NCBI GenBank assembly: GCA_027493935.1
Contig: JAOSJV010000001.1
Coordinates: forward strand, 2,503,157-2,567,156
Length of the DNA stretch: 64,000 bases
Reading direction: 5' to 3'
Source: Burkholderiales bacterium
GTDB taxonomy: Bacteria; Pseudomonadota; Gammaproteobacteria; Burkholderiales; SG8-39
Both the position numbers and the translations under genes were made by a program. Below are positions 18,079-28,029 of the stretch, piece by piece (position 1 is the first letter of the stretch; each line of letters starts with the position of its first letter). The notes beneath the pieces are model-generated. The model worked only from the letters and a program-made list of their open reading frames with translations, did no database searches and was not told the origin of the DNA.

Positions 18079-21000
18079 GTGCTCACCGCCGCCGTCCCGG
18101 CCGTCCAGCACCGCATCCGCCTCGGCGAGCTGCACGGCTCCGCCGATGCGCTCGCGCTCGCGCGCGTCGCGGCGCAATCGCGGCCGCTCGCGGTCGTGTG
18201 CGCCTCCGCGCTCGACGCCCAGCGGCTGCGCGAGGAAATCCCCTGGTTCGCGCCGGAGTTGCGCGTGGCGCTCTTCCCCGACTGGGAGACCCTGCCCTAC
18301 GACGCCTTCAGCCCGCACCACGATCTCGTCTCCGAGCGGCTCGAGACGCTCTACCGCGTCGCTCAGGGTGAATGCGACGTCCTGCTCGCGCCGGCGACGA
18401 CGGCGCTCTACCGCCTGCCGCCCGCCGACTACCTCGCGGCCTACACCTTCTTCCTGCAGCGCGGCACGAAGCTCGACGCGGTGCGGCTGCGCGGCCAGCT
18501 CGCGCTCGCCGGCTACGCCCACGTGACGCAGGTCGTCGCGCCGGGCGAGTACTGCGTGCGCGGCGGCCTGCTCGACCTCTTCCCGATGGGCAGCGCGGTA
18601 CCCTACCGCATCGACCTCGCCGACGACGAGATCGACTCGATCCGCACCTTCGACGTCGACACGCAACGCACGATCTACCAGACGCAGGAGATCCGCCTGC
18701 TGCCGGCGCGCGAGTTCCCGATGGACGAGGCCGCGCGCACGCGCTTCCGCCAGCGCTTCCGCGAGGCGTTCGAGGGCGACGTCACCAAGAGCCCGATTTA
18801 CAAAGACGTTTCGAACGGCGTGCCGCCGGCGGGCGTCGAGTACTACCTTCCGCTCTTCTTCGAGCGCACCGGGACGCTCTTCGACTACCTGCCGGCCGGC
18901 GCGACGCTCGCGCTGCATCACGACGTGCACGCGGCGATCGAAGGGTTCTGGCGCGACACCGAAGCGCGCTACCGGCTGCTGCGCGGCGACCGCGATCGCC
19001 CGCTCTTGCCGCCCGCGGAGCTCTTTCTGCGCGCCGAGGACTTCTTCGTCGCCGCGCGCGGGTTCGCGCGGATCGACGTGCATACGGTGCCGCTTGCGCG
19101 CCACGATGCGGACGTCTTGGCCACGCACGCGCTGCCGCGGGTCGCGGTCGAGCGCCGCGCCGCCGATCCGCTGCATCGGCTCAAGGCGCATCTCGCCGCG
19201 AGCCCGGCGCGCACGCTCGTGCTCGCCGAGTCGCCGGGCCGGCGCGAGACGATGCTCGAGTACTTCGCCGAGTACGGTCTCCAGCCGACGCCGTGCGCGA
19301 GCTACGGGCAGTTCGCCGCCGCGGCCGACCGCTTCATGCTCGGCGTCGGCCCGCTCGCGAACGGCTTCCTGCTCCCGGCCGAAGGGTACGCGATCATCAC
19401 CGAGGCCGAGCTCTACGCCGAGACGGCGCGCGCCCGCGTCGCCCGCGACCGCGAGAAGCGAACTTCCGTGGAGGGGATGCTGCGCGACCTCTCCGAGCTC
19501 TCGATCGGCGATCCGGTCGTGCACGAGCAGCATGGCATCGGCCGCTACCGGGGCCTCGTCACGCTCGATCTCGGCGATGGCGAGACCGAGTTCCTGCAGC
19601 TCGAGTACGCCGGCGCCGACAAGCTCTACGTCCCGGTCGCCCAGCTGCACGTCATCGGACGCTACTCCGGCGGCCCGCCCGAAGCGGCGCCGCTGCACCG
19701 CCTCGGCGGCGACCAGTGGGAAAGAGCGAAGCGCAAGGCCGCCGAGCAGGTGCGCGACACCGCCGCCGAGCTCCTCGCGCTCTACGCGCAGCGCGCGGCG
19801 CGCGAAGGCCACGCGTTCGCGGTGAAGGCGCACGACCTCGACGCCTTCGCCGAGGGCTTCGGCTTCGAGGAGACGCCCGACCAGGCCGCCACCATCGCCG
19901 CGGTGATCGAGGACATGCGCGCGGCGAAGCCGATGGACCGCCTGGTGTGCGGCGACGTCGGCTTCGGCAAGACCGAGGTCGCGCTGCGCGCCGCGTTCGC
20001 CGCGGTGGCCGGCGGCACGCAGGTCGCCGTGCTCACGCCCACCACGCTGCTCGCCGAGCAGCACTTCAACACCTTCAGCGACCGCTTCGCCGACTGGCCG
20101 GTGCGGATCGCCGAGCTCTCGCGCTTCCGCACCGGACGCGAGCAGCAGGCAACGCTCGATGCGCTCGCCGCAGGCCGCATCGACATCGTGATCGGCACCC
20201 ACAAGCTGCTATCGCGCGACGTCAAGTTCGCGCGTCTCGGGCTCGCGATCGTCGACGAGGAGCACCGTTTCGGCGTGCGCCAGAAGGAGGCGCTGAAGCG
20301 CTTGCGCGCAGAGGTGGACGTGCTCACGCTGACCGCGACGCCGATCCCGCGCACGCTTGCGATGTCGCTCGAGGGCTTGCGCGACCTCTCGGTGATCGCG
20401 ACCGCGCCGGCGCGGCGTCTCGCGATCAAGACCTTCGTCGCACCCTATTCTTCCGGCCTCGTCCGCGAGGCGTGCCTGCGCGAGCTCAAGCGCGGCGGCC
20501 AGGTGTACTTCCTGCACAACGAGGTCGAGTCGATCGAGGCGATGCGCGAGAAGCTCGCCGCGCTGCTGCCCGAGGCGCGCATCGCCGTCGCGCACGGCCA
20601 GATGCGCGAGCGCGAGCTCGAGCGCGTGATGCGCGAATTCCTGCAGCAGCGCACGAATCTGCTGGTCTGCTCGACGATCATCGAGACCGGCATCGACATC
20701 CCGACCGCGAACACGATCGTCATCAACCGCGCCGACAAGTTCGGGCTCGCCCAGCTGCACCAGCTGCGCGGGCGCGTCGGACGCTCGCACCACCAGGCCT
20801 ACGCCTACCTGCTCACCCCGCCCGAGGAGGCGCTCACCGCCGCGGCGAAGAAACGCCTCGAGGCGATCCAGATGATGGAGGAGCTCGGCTCGGGCTTCTA
20901 CCTCGCGATGCACGATCTCGAGATCCGCGGCGCGGGCGAGGTGCTCGGCGAATCGCAGAGCGGCGAGATCCAGGAGGTCGGCTTCAACCTCTACAACGAC

Positions 21001-21510
21001 ATGCTCGCCCACGCGGTGCGCGCGCTGAAGGCCGGCCGCGAGCCCGACCTCGCCCAGCCGCTCGGCGTCACCACCGAGATCAACCTGCACCGCCCGGCGC
21101 TGCTGCCGGCCGGCTATTGCTCCGACGTGCACGAGCGGCTCGCGATCTACAAGCGCCTCGCCAACTGCGAGACCGAGGACGCGCTCACCGCGATGCACGA
21201 GGAGCTCGTCGACCGCTTCGGGCCGCTGCCCGAGCAGGCACAGGCGCTCCTCGAGAGCCACCGGCTGCGCATCCTGTCGCGCCCGCTCGGCATCGCGCGC
21301 ATCGACGCCACCGCCGAGGCGGTGGTGCTTCAGTTCGACCCGCGACCGGCGATCGACCCCGCGCGCGTCATCGGGCTGATCCAGCAGCACCGTCACTGGC
21401 GCCTGCACGGGCCGAGCAAGCTGCGCGTCGAGCGCGCGTCGCCCACCCTGAAGGAGCGCGTGCGGGCGGTGCGCGAGATCGTGCGCGAGCTCGCGCCTGC
21501 GCATCACTGA
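18079..21510 (+). CDS. mfd: Transcription-repair coupling factor Mfd
   Basis: Mfd is a superfamily 2 DNA translocase that removes stalled RNA polymerase and recruits UvrA. It has about 1143 residues from the GTG at 18079; the frame is open upstream to 17986 but crosses a TATAAT box. In order come the UvrB-like N-terminal module, the RNA-polymerase-interaction (CarD-like) domain near GDPVVHEQHGIGRYRG, and the helicase with Walker A GDVGFGKTEVALR, DEEHRFGV and TATPIPRTL. The TRG motif and UvrA-masking C-terminal domain follow. It is intact, with aroG 27 bp downstream. Confidence 0.95.
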   Translation: MLTAAVPAVQHRIRLGELHGSADALALARVAAQSRPLAVVCASALDAQRLREEIPWFAPELRVALFPDWETLPYDAFSPHHDLVSERLETLYRVAQGECDVLLAPATTALYRLPPADYLAAYTFFLQRGTKLDAVRLRGQLALAGYAHVTQVVAPGEYCVRGGLLDLFPMGSAVPYRIDLADDEIDSIRTFDVDTQRTIYQTQEIRLLPAREFPMDEAARTRFRQRFREAFEGDVTKSPIYKDVSNGVPPAGVEYYLPLFFERTGTLFDYLPAGATLALHHDVHAAIEGFWRDTEARYRLLRGDRDRPLLPPAELFLRAEDFFVAARGFARIDVHTVPLARHDADVLATHALPRVAVERRAADPLHRLKAHLAASPARTLVLAESPGRRETMLEYFAEYGLQPTPCASYGQFAAAADRFMLGVGPLANGFLLPAEGYAIITEAELYAETARARVARDREKRTSVEGMLRDLSELSIGDPVVHEQHGIGRYRGLVTLDLGDGETEFLQLEYAGADKLYVPVAQLHVIGRYSGGPPEAAPLHRLGGDQWERAKRKAAEQVRDTAAELLALYAQRAAREGHAFAVKAHDLDAFAEGFGFEETPDQAATIAAVIEDMRAAKPMDRLVCGDVGFGKTEVALRAAFAAVAGGTQVAVLTPTTLLAEQHFNTFSDRFADWPVRIAELSRFRTGREQQATLDALAAGRIDIVIGTHKLLSRDVKFARLGLAIVDEEHRFGVRQKEALKRLRAEVDVLTLTATPIPRTLAMSLEGLRDLSVIATAPARRLAIKTFVAPYSSGLVREACLRELKRGGQVYFLHNEVESIEAMREKLAALLPEARIAVAHGQMRERELERVMREFLQQRTNLLVCSTIIETGIDIPTANTIVINRADKFGLAQLHQLRGRVGRSHHQAYAYLLTPPEEALTAAAKKRLEAIQMMEELGSGFYLAMHDLEIRGAGEVLGESQSGEIQEVGFNLYNDMLAHAVRALKAGREPDLAQPLGVTTEINLHRPALLPAGYCSDVHERLAIYKRLANCETEDALTAMHEELVDRFGPLPEQAQALLESHRLRILSRPLGIARIDATAEAVVLQFDPRPAIDPARVIGLIQQHRHWRLHGPSKLRVERASPTLKERVRAVREIVRELAPAHH

Positions 21511-21537
21511 CACGGGCGGGAAGCCGAGGGGAGCGCG

Positions 21538-22641
21538 ATGACCCACACCCTGCAGATGGAGAACGTGAACGTCGGCGGGTTCGACCTGATGCCCTCGCCA
21601 GAGGAGGTCAAGCACCGGCTGCCCCTCACGCCGGCCGCCGCCCGCACGGTGATCCTCGGCCGCGAGACGATCGAGGCGATCCTCGAACGCAACGACCCGC
21701 GCATGCTCCTGATCGTGGGCCCCTGCTCGATCCACGATCCGGCGGCCGGGCTCGACTACGCCCGGCGCCTCGAGGCGCTCGCCGGCGAGCTCGACGACAC
21801 GTTCTTCGTGACGATGCGCGTGTACTTCGAGAAGCCGCGCACCGCGACCGGGTGGAAGGGCTTCATCAACGACCCGCGCATGGACGACTCGTTCCACATC
21901 GAGGAGGGCATGCAGAAGGCGCGTGCGTTCCTGTTGCAGGTGGCCGAGCTCGGGCTGCCGGCGGCAACCGAGGCGCTCGACCCGATCGCGCCGCAATACC
22001 TCGGCGATCTCATCGCGTGGACCGCGATCGGCGCGCGCACGAGCGAGAGCCAGACCCATCGCGAGATGTCGAGCGGCCTTTCGACGCCGGTCGGCTTCAA
22101 GAACGGGACCGACGGTGACATCCACGCCGCCGTGAACGCGATCCGCTCGGCCGCGCTGCCGCACAGCTTCCTCGGCATCAATCCGCAGGGCCGCTCGGCG
22201 GTGGTGCGCACCCGCGGCAACCGCTACGGCCACATCGTGCTGCGCGGCGGCGCCGAGCGGCCGAACTACGACACGGTCAGCGTGTCGCTGGTCGAGCAGG
22301 CGCTCGCGCGCGCCGGGCTGCCGCTGAACATCCTGGTCGACTGTTCGCACGCGAACTCGTACAAACGCCCGGAGCTGCAGCCGCTGGTGATGCGCGACGT
22401 CATGCACCAGATCCGCCAGGGCAACCGCTCGATCATCGGCCTGATGATCGAGAGCTTCATCGAGGGCGGCAACCAGCCGATCCCCGCCGAGCTCTCGCGG
22501 CTGCGCTACGGCTGCTCGGTCACCGACGCCTGCCTCGACTGGCCGACCACCGAGGCGATGCTGCGCGAGGCGCGCGAGCTGGTGCATGCGTCGCTCGCGG
22601 CGCGCGCGGGCACTGCGCCGCGCCGCGCCGAGGTCGAATGA
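21538..22641 (+). CDS. aroG: 3-deoxy-7-phosphoheptulonate synthase (class I)
   Basis: This enzyme joins phosphoenolpyruvate and erythrose 4-phosphate, the first step of aromatic amino acid synthesis. The 367 residues fit the AroFGH type. Active-site motifs are IVGPCSIHDP near residue 61, TGWKGFINDP, GFKNGTDG, NRYGHIVLRGG and VDCSHANS. The N-terminal extension is the part used for feedback inhibition in this type, but the inhibiting amino acid cannot be read. A GGGAGCG site precedes the ATG. The end overlaps serB by 4 bp. Confidence 0.94.
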   Translation: MTHTLQMENVNVGGFDLMPSPEEVKHRLPLTPAAARTVILGRETIEAILERNDPRMLLIVGPCSIHDPAAGLDYARRLEALAGELDDTFFVTMRVYFEKPRTATGWKGFINDPRMDDSFHIEEGMQKARAFLLQVAELGLPAATEALDPIAPQYLGDLIAWTAIGARTSESQTHREMSSGLSTPVGFKNGTDGDIHAAVNAIRSAALPHSFLGINPQGRSAVVRTRGNRYGHIVLRGGAERPNYDTVSVSLVEQALARAGLPLNILVDCSHANSYKRPELQPLVMRDVMHQIRQGNRSIIGLMIESFIEGGNQPIPAELSRLRYGCSVTDACLDWPTTEAMLREARELVHASLAARAGTAPRRAEVE

Positions 22642-23468
22642 ACCTGGTGGTGCAGGGGCCGGCGGTGGCGCAGCGCCACCTCGAGACGCTCGCCAAGATG
22701 ACCGGCGCAGCCGGGATCACGCGCATCGGCGCCGACGCGTTCCGGCTCGCCGAAGCGCACGAGCGCGAGGGCGTGGCGGCCTACTGCGAGGGCGCGCAGC
22801 TCGACTACGGATTCGTCGCGCCGCACGCGCAGCTTGCGGACTTCCGCCTCGTCGCGTTCGACATGGACTCGACGGTCATCACGATCGAGTGCGTCGACGA
22901 GCTCGGCGAGCTCGCCGGCGTGAAGGACGAGGTCGCCGCGATCACCACGGCGGCGATGCGCGGTGAGATCGAGTACAAGGAGTCGCTGCGGCGCCGGGTC
23001 GCACTGCTCGCGGGGCTGGCGGAGAGCGCGCTCGAGCAGGTCTACGTGGAGCGGCTGCGCCTCACGCCGGGCATGGAGCCGCTGATGGCGCGGCTGCAGC
23101 GCCTCGACACGCGCACGATGCTGGTTTCGGGCGGCTTCACCTACTTCACCGACCGGCTGAAGACGCGGCTCGGCTTCGACCAGACCGCCTCGAACGTGCT
23201 CGAGATCGCCGGCGGCCGCCTGACCGGGCGGCTGGCCGGCGCAGTGCTCGACGCCGACGGCAAGGCCGCCGCGCTGCGCGCGGCGCGCGACGCGCTCGGC
23301 CTCGCGCCGGCGCGGGTGCTCGCGATCGGCGACGGGGCAAACGATCTCGTGATGATGGCCGAGGCGGGCGTGAGCATCGCCTATCGCGCGAAGCCGCTCG
23401 TGCGCGAGAAAGCGACCTACTGCCTCAACTACGTCGGGCTCGACGGGGTGCTGGCACTGTTTCCCTAA
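22638..23468 (+). CDS. serB: Phosphoserine phosphatase
   Basis: SerB is a HAD-superfamily phosphatase that makes serine from phosphoserine. It has 276 residues. The nucleophile motif is AFDMDSTVITIECVDELG near residue 75, motif II is VSGGFTYF and motif III/IV is GDGANDLVMMAEAG. The N-terminal 70 residues form the ACT-like region of the long SerB type. ATGA overlap with aroG indicates coupled translation; both feed amino acid synthesis. Confidence 0.94.
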   Translation: MNLVVQGPAVAQRHLETLAKMTGAAGITRIGADAFRLAEAHEREGVAAYCEGAQLDYGFVAPHAQLADFRLVAFDMDSTVITIECVDELGELAGVKDEVAAITTAAMRGEIEYKESLRRRVALLAGLAESALEQVYVERLRLTPGMEPLMARLQRLDTRTMLVSGGFTYFTDRLKTRLGFDQTASNVLEIAGGRLTGRLAGAVLDADGKAAALRAARDALGLAPARVLAIGDGANDLVMMAEAGVSIAYRAKPLVREKATYCLNYVGLDGVLALFP

Positions 23469-23477
23469 AGCGTGCGC

Positions 23478-23948
23478 TCAGGGCGCGGTGCCGAAGACCG
23501 GGTCGCCGCGCGCCGACGGGGCGGTGTACACGTTCTGCAGCGCGGCCGGTCCCGGGTCGCTGCGCATCGAGAAGAAGCCCGGCGTCGCGTGACCCGCGCT
23601 GAACGCCGGCTGCGCGCCCCGCGGCACGACCGGTGCGGTCGGAGGCGATACGAACGTCGGTTGCATGAAGCCGCGGGCGCGCGGCGGCGCCGCATCGGTC
23701 TCGGCACCGAGCAGCACGCGGCCCGGGCGCTCGAGGACCATGGTGCCGGGCGCCGCGCCATTCATCCGGTCGGAGAGCGCTTGCGCCGCGGCGGACGCGT
23801 CGCGCACATCGACTCCCGGCACCGCCGGCTGCACCGGCACGCCGAGCACCGTCGCAGGCGCGTTGAGCTGCGCGAGCGCCCCGACCGGCAGCAGCAGCAG
23901 CAGCACGGTCACGCCGAGCAGCCTCGGTGCGCTTGTCATCGCCAGCAT
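23478..23948 (-). CDS. Uncharacterised proline-rich secreted protein
   Basis: I do not recognise this 156-residue protein. It begins with a clear signal sequence (LLGVTVLLLLLPVGALAQ); the mature part is rich in Pro, Ala and Val with no cysteine and little predicted secondary structure. A start three codons downstream (MTSAPRL) is equally possible. It converges on serB and shares the strand of cysE without obvious coupling. No function is proposed. Confidence 0.6.
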   Translation of the reverse strand: MLAMTSAPRLLGVTVLLLLLPVGALAQLNAPATVLGVPVQPAVPGVDVRDASAAAQALSDRMNGAAPGTMVLERPGRVLLGAETDAAPPRARGFMQPTFVSPPTAPVVPRGAQPAFSAGHATPGFFSMRSDPGPAALQNVYTAPSARGDPVFGTAP

Positions 23949-24017
23949 TCTAGGCGCCCCGGCGCGGGCGCGAAAGCCCCGCCGCCGCGCGCTGTGCGCT
24001 TTGCCGCGGATGGCCGC

Positions 24018-24767
24018 CTACTTGTCGACGACCTTGCGCAGCGCCGGCGGCTCGGGCCGCTCATCGGCGGTGCCCAGGCGCGCCTCGAGCGCACGCACCT
24101 GCTCTGCAAGCGCCTTGACGTGCTGCTCGACTTCGGCGGTGTGGTCCGTCAGCCCGCGGATCGCCTTGGCCACGGGATCGTCGTCGCCGCGCGGCGACAG
24201 CGCGTAGGCCGAGAAGCCGAGCTTGGCGGCATGCGCCTCGCGCCTGAGCTCGTCGGGCGCCTCCATGATGCGCGCCGGGACCCCGATCGCCGTCGCGCCG
24301 GCCGGCAGGTCCTTGACGACGACCGCGTTGGAACCGATCTTCGCGCCGTCGCCGACGCTGATCGGTCCGAGGACCTTCGCGCCCGCGCCGATCACGACGC
24401 CGTTGCCGAGCGTCGGGTGGCGCTTGCCCTTCTGCCACGTCGTGCCGCCGAGCGTGACGCCGTGATAGAGCGTGCAGTCGTCGCCGATCAGTGCGGTCTC
24501 GCCGATCACGACGCCCATGCCGTGGTCGATGAAGAAGCGCCGGCCGATCGTCGCTCCCGGATGGATCTCGATGCCGGTGAGCCAGCGTGCGACGTGCGAC
24601 ACCCACCGTGCGAGCCAGCGCGCGCCGCGCATCCACAGCCAGTGGCTCGCGCGGTGGAAGACGATCGCGTGCAGGCCCGGGTAGCAGGTGAGGACCTCGA
24701 AGCGCGTGCGCGCGGCGGGGTCGCGGGCGAAGACGCAGTCGATGTCCTCGCGGAGGCGTGCAAACAT
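24018..24767 (-). CDS. cysE: Serine O-acetyltransferase
   Basis: CysE acetylates serine with acetyl-CoA, the first step of cysteine synthesis. It has 249 residues. An N-terminal helical domain is followed by left-handed beta-helix hexapeptide repeats: [19 protein letters not shown] with the catalytic His, [29 protein letters not shown] and [11 protein letters not shown]. The C-terminal 50 residues form a charged helix longer than the E. coli tail. It follows trmJ, the common betaproteobacterial order, but has its own promoter with an IscR-like look. Confidence 0.94.
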   Translation of the reverse strand: MFARLREDIDCVFARDPAARTRFEVLTCYPGLHAIVFHRASHWLWMRGARWLARWVSHVARWLTGIEIHPGATIGRRFFIDHGMGVVIGETALIGDDCTLYHGVTLGGTTWQKGKRHPTLGNGVVIGAGAKVLGPISVGDGAKIGSNAVVVKDLPAGATAIGVPARIMEAPDELRREAHAAKLGFSAYALSPRGDDDPVAKAIRGLTDHTAEVEQHVKALAEQVRALEARLGTADERPEPPALRKVVDK

Positions 24768-24793
24768 GGGGCAACGTCCTTGCGTGTCTGCGG

Positions 24794-24823
24794 ATTATCG
24801 CAAAGCCCTAGTGATTTAGTCAA
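24794..24823 (-). promoter_or_regulatory. cysE promoter with IscR-like -35 region
   Basis: On the minus strand TTGACT (24823-24818) and GATAAT (24799-24794) are 18 bp apart and 27 bp before the cysE start. The -35 flank reads TTGACTAAATCACTAGGG, which resembles one half of the IscR type 1 site (GACTA-rich) found at iron-sulfur genes. The promoter call is good; IscR control is a guess. Confidence 0.6.
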
Positions 24824-24880
24824 CTTTGAGTCCGTGCCCTGCCGTTTCGTCGCCGGACAGCCCGGCGCCCTTGCGCCGGC

Positions 24881-25621
24881 TCACCGCTTGCGCCGGCCAC
24901 CGTAGCCATCCCACGCGCTCAGGATCCCGCGCAGGATGTTCACCTCCTCGCGCTCGAGCCGCGCGCGGCCGAACAGGCGGCGCAGCCGCTCCATCAGCCG
25001 CTTGGGCTGCGCGGGGTCGAGGAACCCGGACTGCACCAGATTGCGCTCGAGATGCGCGTAGAAGCCCTCGATCTCGCCGATGCCCGCGGCGTCGAACGGC
25101 GCCGGCGCCCGCGGCGCGGGTGCCGCAGCGGCCATGCGCAGCTCGTAGGCCGCCACCTGGACCGCGGCGGCCAGGTTGAGCGACGCGTAGCCCGGCGCGC
25201 TCGGGATCCACGCGATGCGCTGGCACTTGAGCGCCTCGTCGTTCGACAGGCCGACCGACTCGGTGCCGAACACGAGCGCCACCTCGCCGAGGCGCGCCTC
25301 CTCGACGGCGAGACCCGCCGCCGCGCGCACGTCGAGCTCCGGCAGCGACAGGCCGCGGCGGCGCGCGGAGAGCGCGATGGCGAGCCGCGTGCCAGCGAGC
25401 GCCTCGTCGAGCGTCGCGCACACGCGCGCCCGGACGAGGACGTCGGCGGCGCCACTCGCGCGCGCGTCGGCTTCCGGGTCCGGAAACGCGCGTGGCGCCA
25501 CCAGCACGAGCCGCGCGAGCCCCATCGTCTTCAGCGCGCGCGCCGCGGCGCCGATGTTTCCCGGATGCGTCGTGTCGACGAGCACGACCGCGATCCTTGC
25601 GAGCGGGCCGGCGTCCGCCAT
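24881..25621 (-). CDS. trmJ: tRNA Cm32/Um32 2'-O-methyltransferase TrmJ
   Basis: TrmJ is a SPOUT-fold methyltransferase acting at position 32 of tRNA. It has 246 residues. The N-terminal [20 protein letters not shown] binds the tRNA/SAM side, and the knot contains [18 protein letters not shown] and [19 protein letters not shown] helical C-terminal extension follows ([16 protein letters not shown]). It is divergent from suhB across a 69-bp spacer that also carries a TAGAAT box on the plus strand. Confidence 0.93.
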   Translation of the reverse strand: MADAGPLARIAVVLVDTTHPGNIGAAARALKTMGLARLVLVAPRAFPDPEADARASGAADVLVRARVCATLDEALAGTRLAIALSARRRGLSLPELDVRAAAGLAVEEARLGEVALVFGTESVGLSNDEALKCQRIAWIPSAPGYASLNLAAAVQVAAYELRMAAAAPAPRAPAPFDAAGIGEIEGFYAHLERNLVQSGFLDPAQPKRLMERLRRLFGRARLEREEVNILRGILSAWDGYGGRRKR

Positions 25622-25690
25622 ACGCTAGAATGCGCGGTTGTCCGCGAACATCGACTGCCGCGACGCTTCCTCGTGCATCAGCTCCACCCC

Positions 25691-26482
25691 ATGCTCACCA
25701 TCGCCGTCAAGGCGGCGCGGCGCGCCGGTGCGGTGATCAGCCGCGCGGCGCGCGACATCGACGCCGTCACGGTGACGACCAAGCGGCACAACGATTTCGT
25801 GACGGAAGTGGACAAGGCGGCGGAGGCCGCGGCGATCGAGGTGCTGACGAAGGCCTACCCGGGCCACGCGATTCTAGCAGAGGAGTCCGGCGCCTCCGGC
25901 GGCGCCGCCGGTTCCGAGTACACCTGGATCATCGACCCGCTCGACGGCACCACCAACTTCATCCACGGCTTCCCGCAGTACGCGGTCTCGATCGGGCTCC
26001 GGCACCGCGGCATCCTCACCCAGGGTGTCGTGTTCGACCCGACGAGGAACGAGCTCTTCACCGCCTCGCGCGGGCGCGGCGCGTTCCTGAACGAGCGGCG
26101 CATCCGCGTCGCGAAGCGCGCGCACATGCGCGAGGCGCTGATCGGGACCGGGTTCCCGTTCCGGGAGCTCGGCCACCTCGAGCGGTACGTCCGGATGTTC
26201 AAGGCGGTGGTCTGCGCCACCGCGGGCGTGCGGCGCGCGGGCGCCGCGGCGCTCGATCTGGCCTACGTCGCGTGCGGCCGGCTCGACGGGTTCTGGGAGA
26301 TCGGCCTCTCGCCGTGGGACATGGCGGCGGGCTGCCTGCTGATCCTCGAGGCCGGCGGCCTCGTCGCCGATTTCGACGGCGAGGAAGGCTATCTCGAGAA
26401 GGGCCACGTCGTGTGCGGGGCACCCAAGATCTTCGGCCAGCTGCTGCCGATCATCAGCGCCGAGTACAAGCGCCGCGCCTGA
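25691..26482 (+). CDS. suhB: Inositol-1-monophosphatase family (SuhB)
   Basis: SuhB-type inositol monophosphatase of 263 residues. In E. coli SuhB also acts as a transcription antitermination factor on rRNA operons. Metal-binding motifs are visible: ILAEESG near residue 67, [15 protein letters not shown] near residue 84 and [17 protein letters not shown] near residue 217. The ATG at 25691 gives the standard N-terminus [16 protein letters not shown]. It is intact, with its own short divergent promoter region. Confidence 0.93.
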   Translation: MLTIAVKAARRAGAVISRAARDIDAVTVTTKRHNDFVTEVDKAAEAAAIEVLTKAYPGHAILAEESGASGGAAGSEYTWIIDPLDGTTNFIHGFPQYAVSIGLRHRGILTQGVVFDPTRNELFTASRGRGAFLNERRIRVAKRAHMREALIGTGFPFRELGHLERYVRMFKAVVCATAGVRRAGAAALDLAYVACGRLDGFWEIGLSPWDMAAGCLLILEAGGLVADFDGEEGYLEKGHVVCGAPKIFGQLLPIISAEYKRRA

Positions 26483-26729
26483 CCCTCCCCTCCCGCGCGG
26501 GGCGGGGTAGTTCGCGCGAAACGCGTCCCCGCCTTTCCAAGGCGGGGTGGTTCGCGGCGCACGCCGTGCCGCTGCCTTTCGCGGCCGCACCGCAGCACCG
26601 CCTGGGCCCCCGTTTTCGCGGGAGCGACGCGCCGCCGGCGTCGCGCCTCGCGCGCGAAGGCGGGCGGCACGCCGCGGAGCACGGCTGGCCCCCGCGTCCG
26701 CGGGGATGACGCGCGCCTTCCGGCGCGAA
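26483..26729. repeat. Intergenic palindromic repeats between suhB and frmA
   Basis: This spacer between convergent genes holds GC palindromes of the CCCGC-loop-GCGGG type near 26607-26625 and 26691-26709, the latter followed by GATGACG. A GCCCCGC...GCGGGG pair lies near 26498-26552. These match the units in the 6.4-6.9 kb spacer. They may also serve as bidirectional terminators; no T-tract is present. Confidence 0.5.
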
Positions 26730-27839
26730 TCAGTACACCACCACGCTGCGGATCGACTCTCCGGCGTGCATCAGGTCGAACGCGCGGTTGATGTCGCCCA
26801 GCGGCATCGTGTGCGTGATGAGATCGTCGATGTTGATGCGGCCGTCCATGTACCACTCGACGATCTTCGGCACATCGGTGCGCCCGCGGGCGCCGCCGAA
26901 CGCGGTGCCCTTCCACACGCGGCCGGTCACGAGCTGGAACGGGCGCGTGCGGATCTCCTGCCCCGCCCCGGCCACGCCGATGACGACCGACACGCCCCAG
27001 CCGCGGTGGCAGCACTCGAGCGCCTGGCGCATGAGCTCCACGTTGCCGACGCACTCGAAGCTGTAGTCGGCGCCCCCGTCGGTGAGCTCGACCAGGTGCC
27101 GCACGAGCTCGGCACCGACCTCCTTCGGGTTCACGAAGTGGGTCATACCGAACTTCTGGGCAAGGGCTCTGCGCGCCGGGTTGACGTCGACACCGACGAT
27201 CTTGTTCGCGCCGACCATGCGCGCGCCCTGGACGACGTTGAGCCCGATGCCGCCGAGTCCGAACACCACGACGTTCGCGCCCGCCTCAACCTTCGCGGTG
27301 TTGATCACCGCGCCGATCCCGGTGGTGACGCCGCACCCGATGTAGCAGACCTTGTCGAACGGCGCGTCCTCGCGGATCCTCGCCACCGCGATCTCCGGCA
27401 GCACGGTGTAGTTGGCGAAGGTCGAGCAGCCCATGTAGTGATGCAGCATCTTCCCGCCGAGCGAGAATCGGCTGGTGCCGTCGGGCATCACGCCCTTGCC
27501 CTGGGTCGTGCGGATCGCGGTGCAGAGGTTGGTCTTGCGCGACAGGCACGACTTGCACTGCCGGCACTCGGGCGTGTAGAGCGGGATGACGTGGTCGCCC
27601 TTCCTCACCGAGGTCACGCCGGGCCCGACGTCGACCACGACCCCGGCGCCCTCGTGACCGAGGACCGCCGGGAAGAGCCCCTCGGGGTCGGCGCCGGAGC
27701 GGGTGAACTCGTCGGTGTGGCAGACGCCGGTCGCCTTGATCTCGACCAGCACCTCGCCCGCCTTCGGCCCGTCGAGATCGACGGTCTCGATCGCGAGCGG
27801 CTTTCCCGCTTCGTACGCCACTGCTGCCTGCACCTTCAT
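26730..27839 (-). CDS. frmA: S-(hydroxymethyl)glutathione dehydrogenase (class III ADH)
   Basis: FrmA oxidises the glutathione adduct of formaldehyde with NAD, the main formaldehyde detoxification route. It has 369 residues. Catalytic zinc ligands are in GVCHTDEF and GHEGAGVV, with a third Cys in YIGCGVTTG. The structural zinc loop is [15 protein letters not shown]. The Rossmann motif is [20 protein letters not shown]. No frmB (S-formylglutathione hydrolase) is adjacent. GAGGAGG lies before the ATG inside a hexamer-repeat tract. Intact. Confidence 0.95.
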   Translation of the reverse strand: MKVQAAVAYEAGKPLAIETVDLDGPKAGEVLVEIKATGVCHTDEFTRSGADPEGLFPAVLGHEGAGVVVDVGPGVTSVRKGDHVIPLYTPECRQCKSCLSRKTNLCTAIRTTQGKGVMPDGTSRFSLGGKMLHHYMGCSTFANYTVLPEIAVARIREDAPFDKVCYIGCGVTTGIGAVINTAKVEAGANVVVFGLGGIGLNVVQGARMVGANKIVGVDVNPARRALAQKFGMTHFVNPKEVGAELVRHLVELTDGGADYSFECVGNVELMRQALECCHRGWGVSVVIGVAGAGQEIRTRPFQLVTGRVWKGTAFGGARGRTDVPKIVEWYMDGRINIDDLITHTMPLGDINRAFDLMHAGESIRSVVVY

Positions 27840-27845
27840 CTTCGA

Positions 27846-27882
27846 CGCCTCCTCTTCCTGTTCCTGTTCCGGTTCCTGTTCG
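27846..27882 (-). repeat. Hexamer repeat (GAACMG-type) next to frmA ribosome site
   Basis: Read on the minus strand, about five imperfect copies of GAACAG/GAACCG/GAAGAG run directly into the GAGGAGG ribosome site of frmA, 10-40 bp before the ATG. Slippage here would change the leader length but not the coding frame. Confidence 0.6.
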
Positions 27883-27908
27883 GATCACGGCGCCGGCCCG
27901 GTCCGCCA

Positions 27909-27981
27909 CGAGTATAGGACGGATAAGACCCCCTGCTCGTCCTCGATCCTCGAGTCCGCCATCCCCGTTCAGTCCAGGGCG
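27909..27981 (-). repeat. 73-bp dispersed repeat, copy 1
   Basis: This stretch aligns without gaps to 34817-34889, with about nine differences. The core CTCGTCCTCGATCCTCGAG is identical in both. Copy 1 lies between frmA and an IS91-transposase remnant, in the downstream direction of that remnant, so it may be an insertion-sequence end. Copy 2 follows a truncated integrase. Both copies contain a short open frame (A-DSRIEDE), but the differences show no clear bias to synonymous sites. Confidence 0.6.
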
Positions 27982-28029
27982 ACGATGGAAGGAGGAGCAG
28001 CGGCGGCGAAGCAAGGCGGCGGCGCAGGC

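Noticed and set aside
18372-22118. Long open frame running through mfd and aroG in another frame
   Set aside because: Arg/Ala-rich shadow of mfd and aroG created by high GC; it crosses two firmly identified genes.
26730-27839. frmA/frmB formaldehyde operon
   Set aside because: No S-formylglutathione hydrolase is adjacent; the upstream DNA is an IS91 relic.
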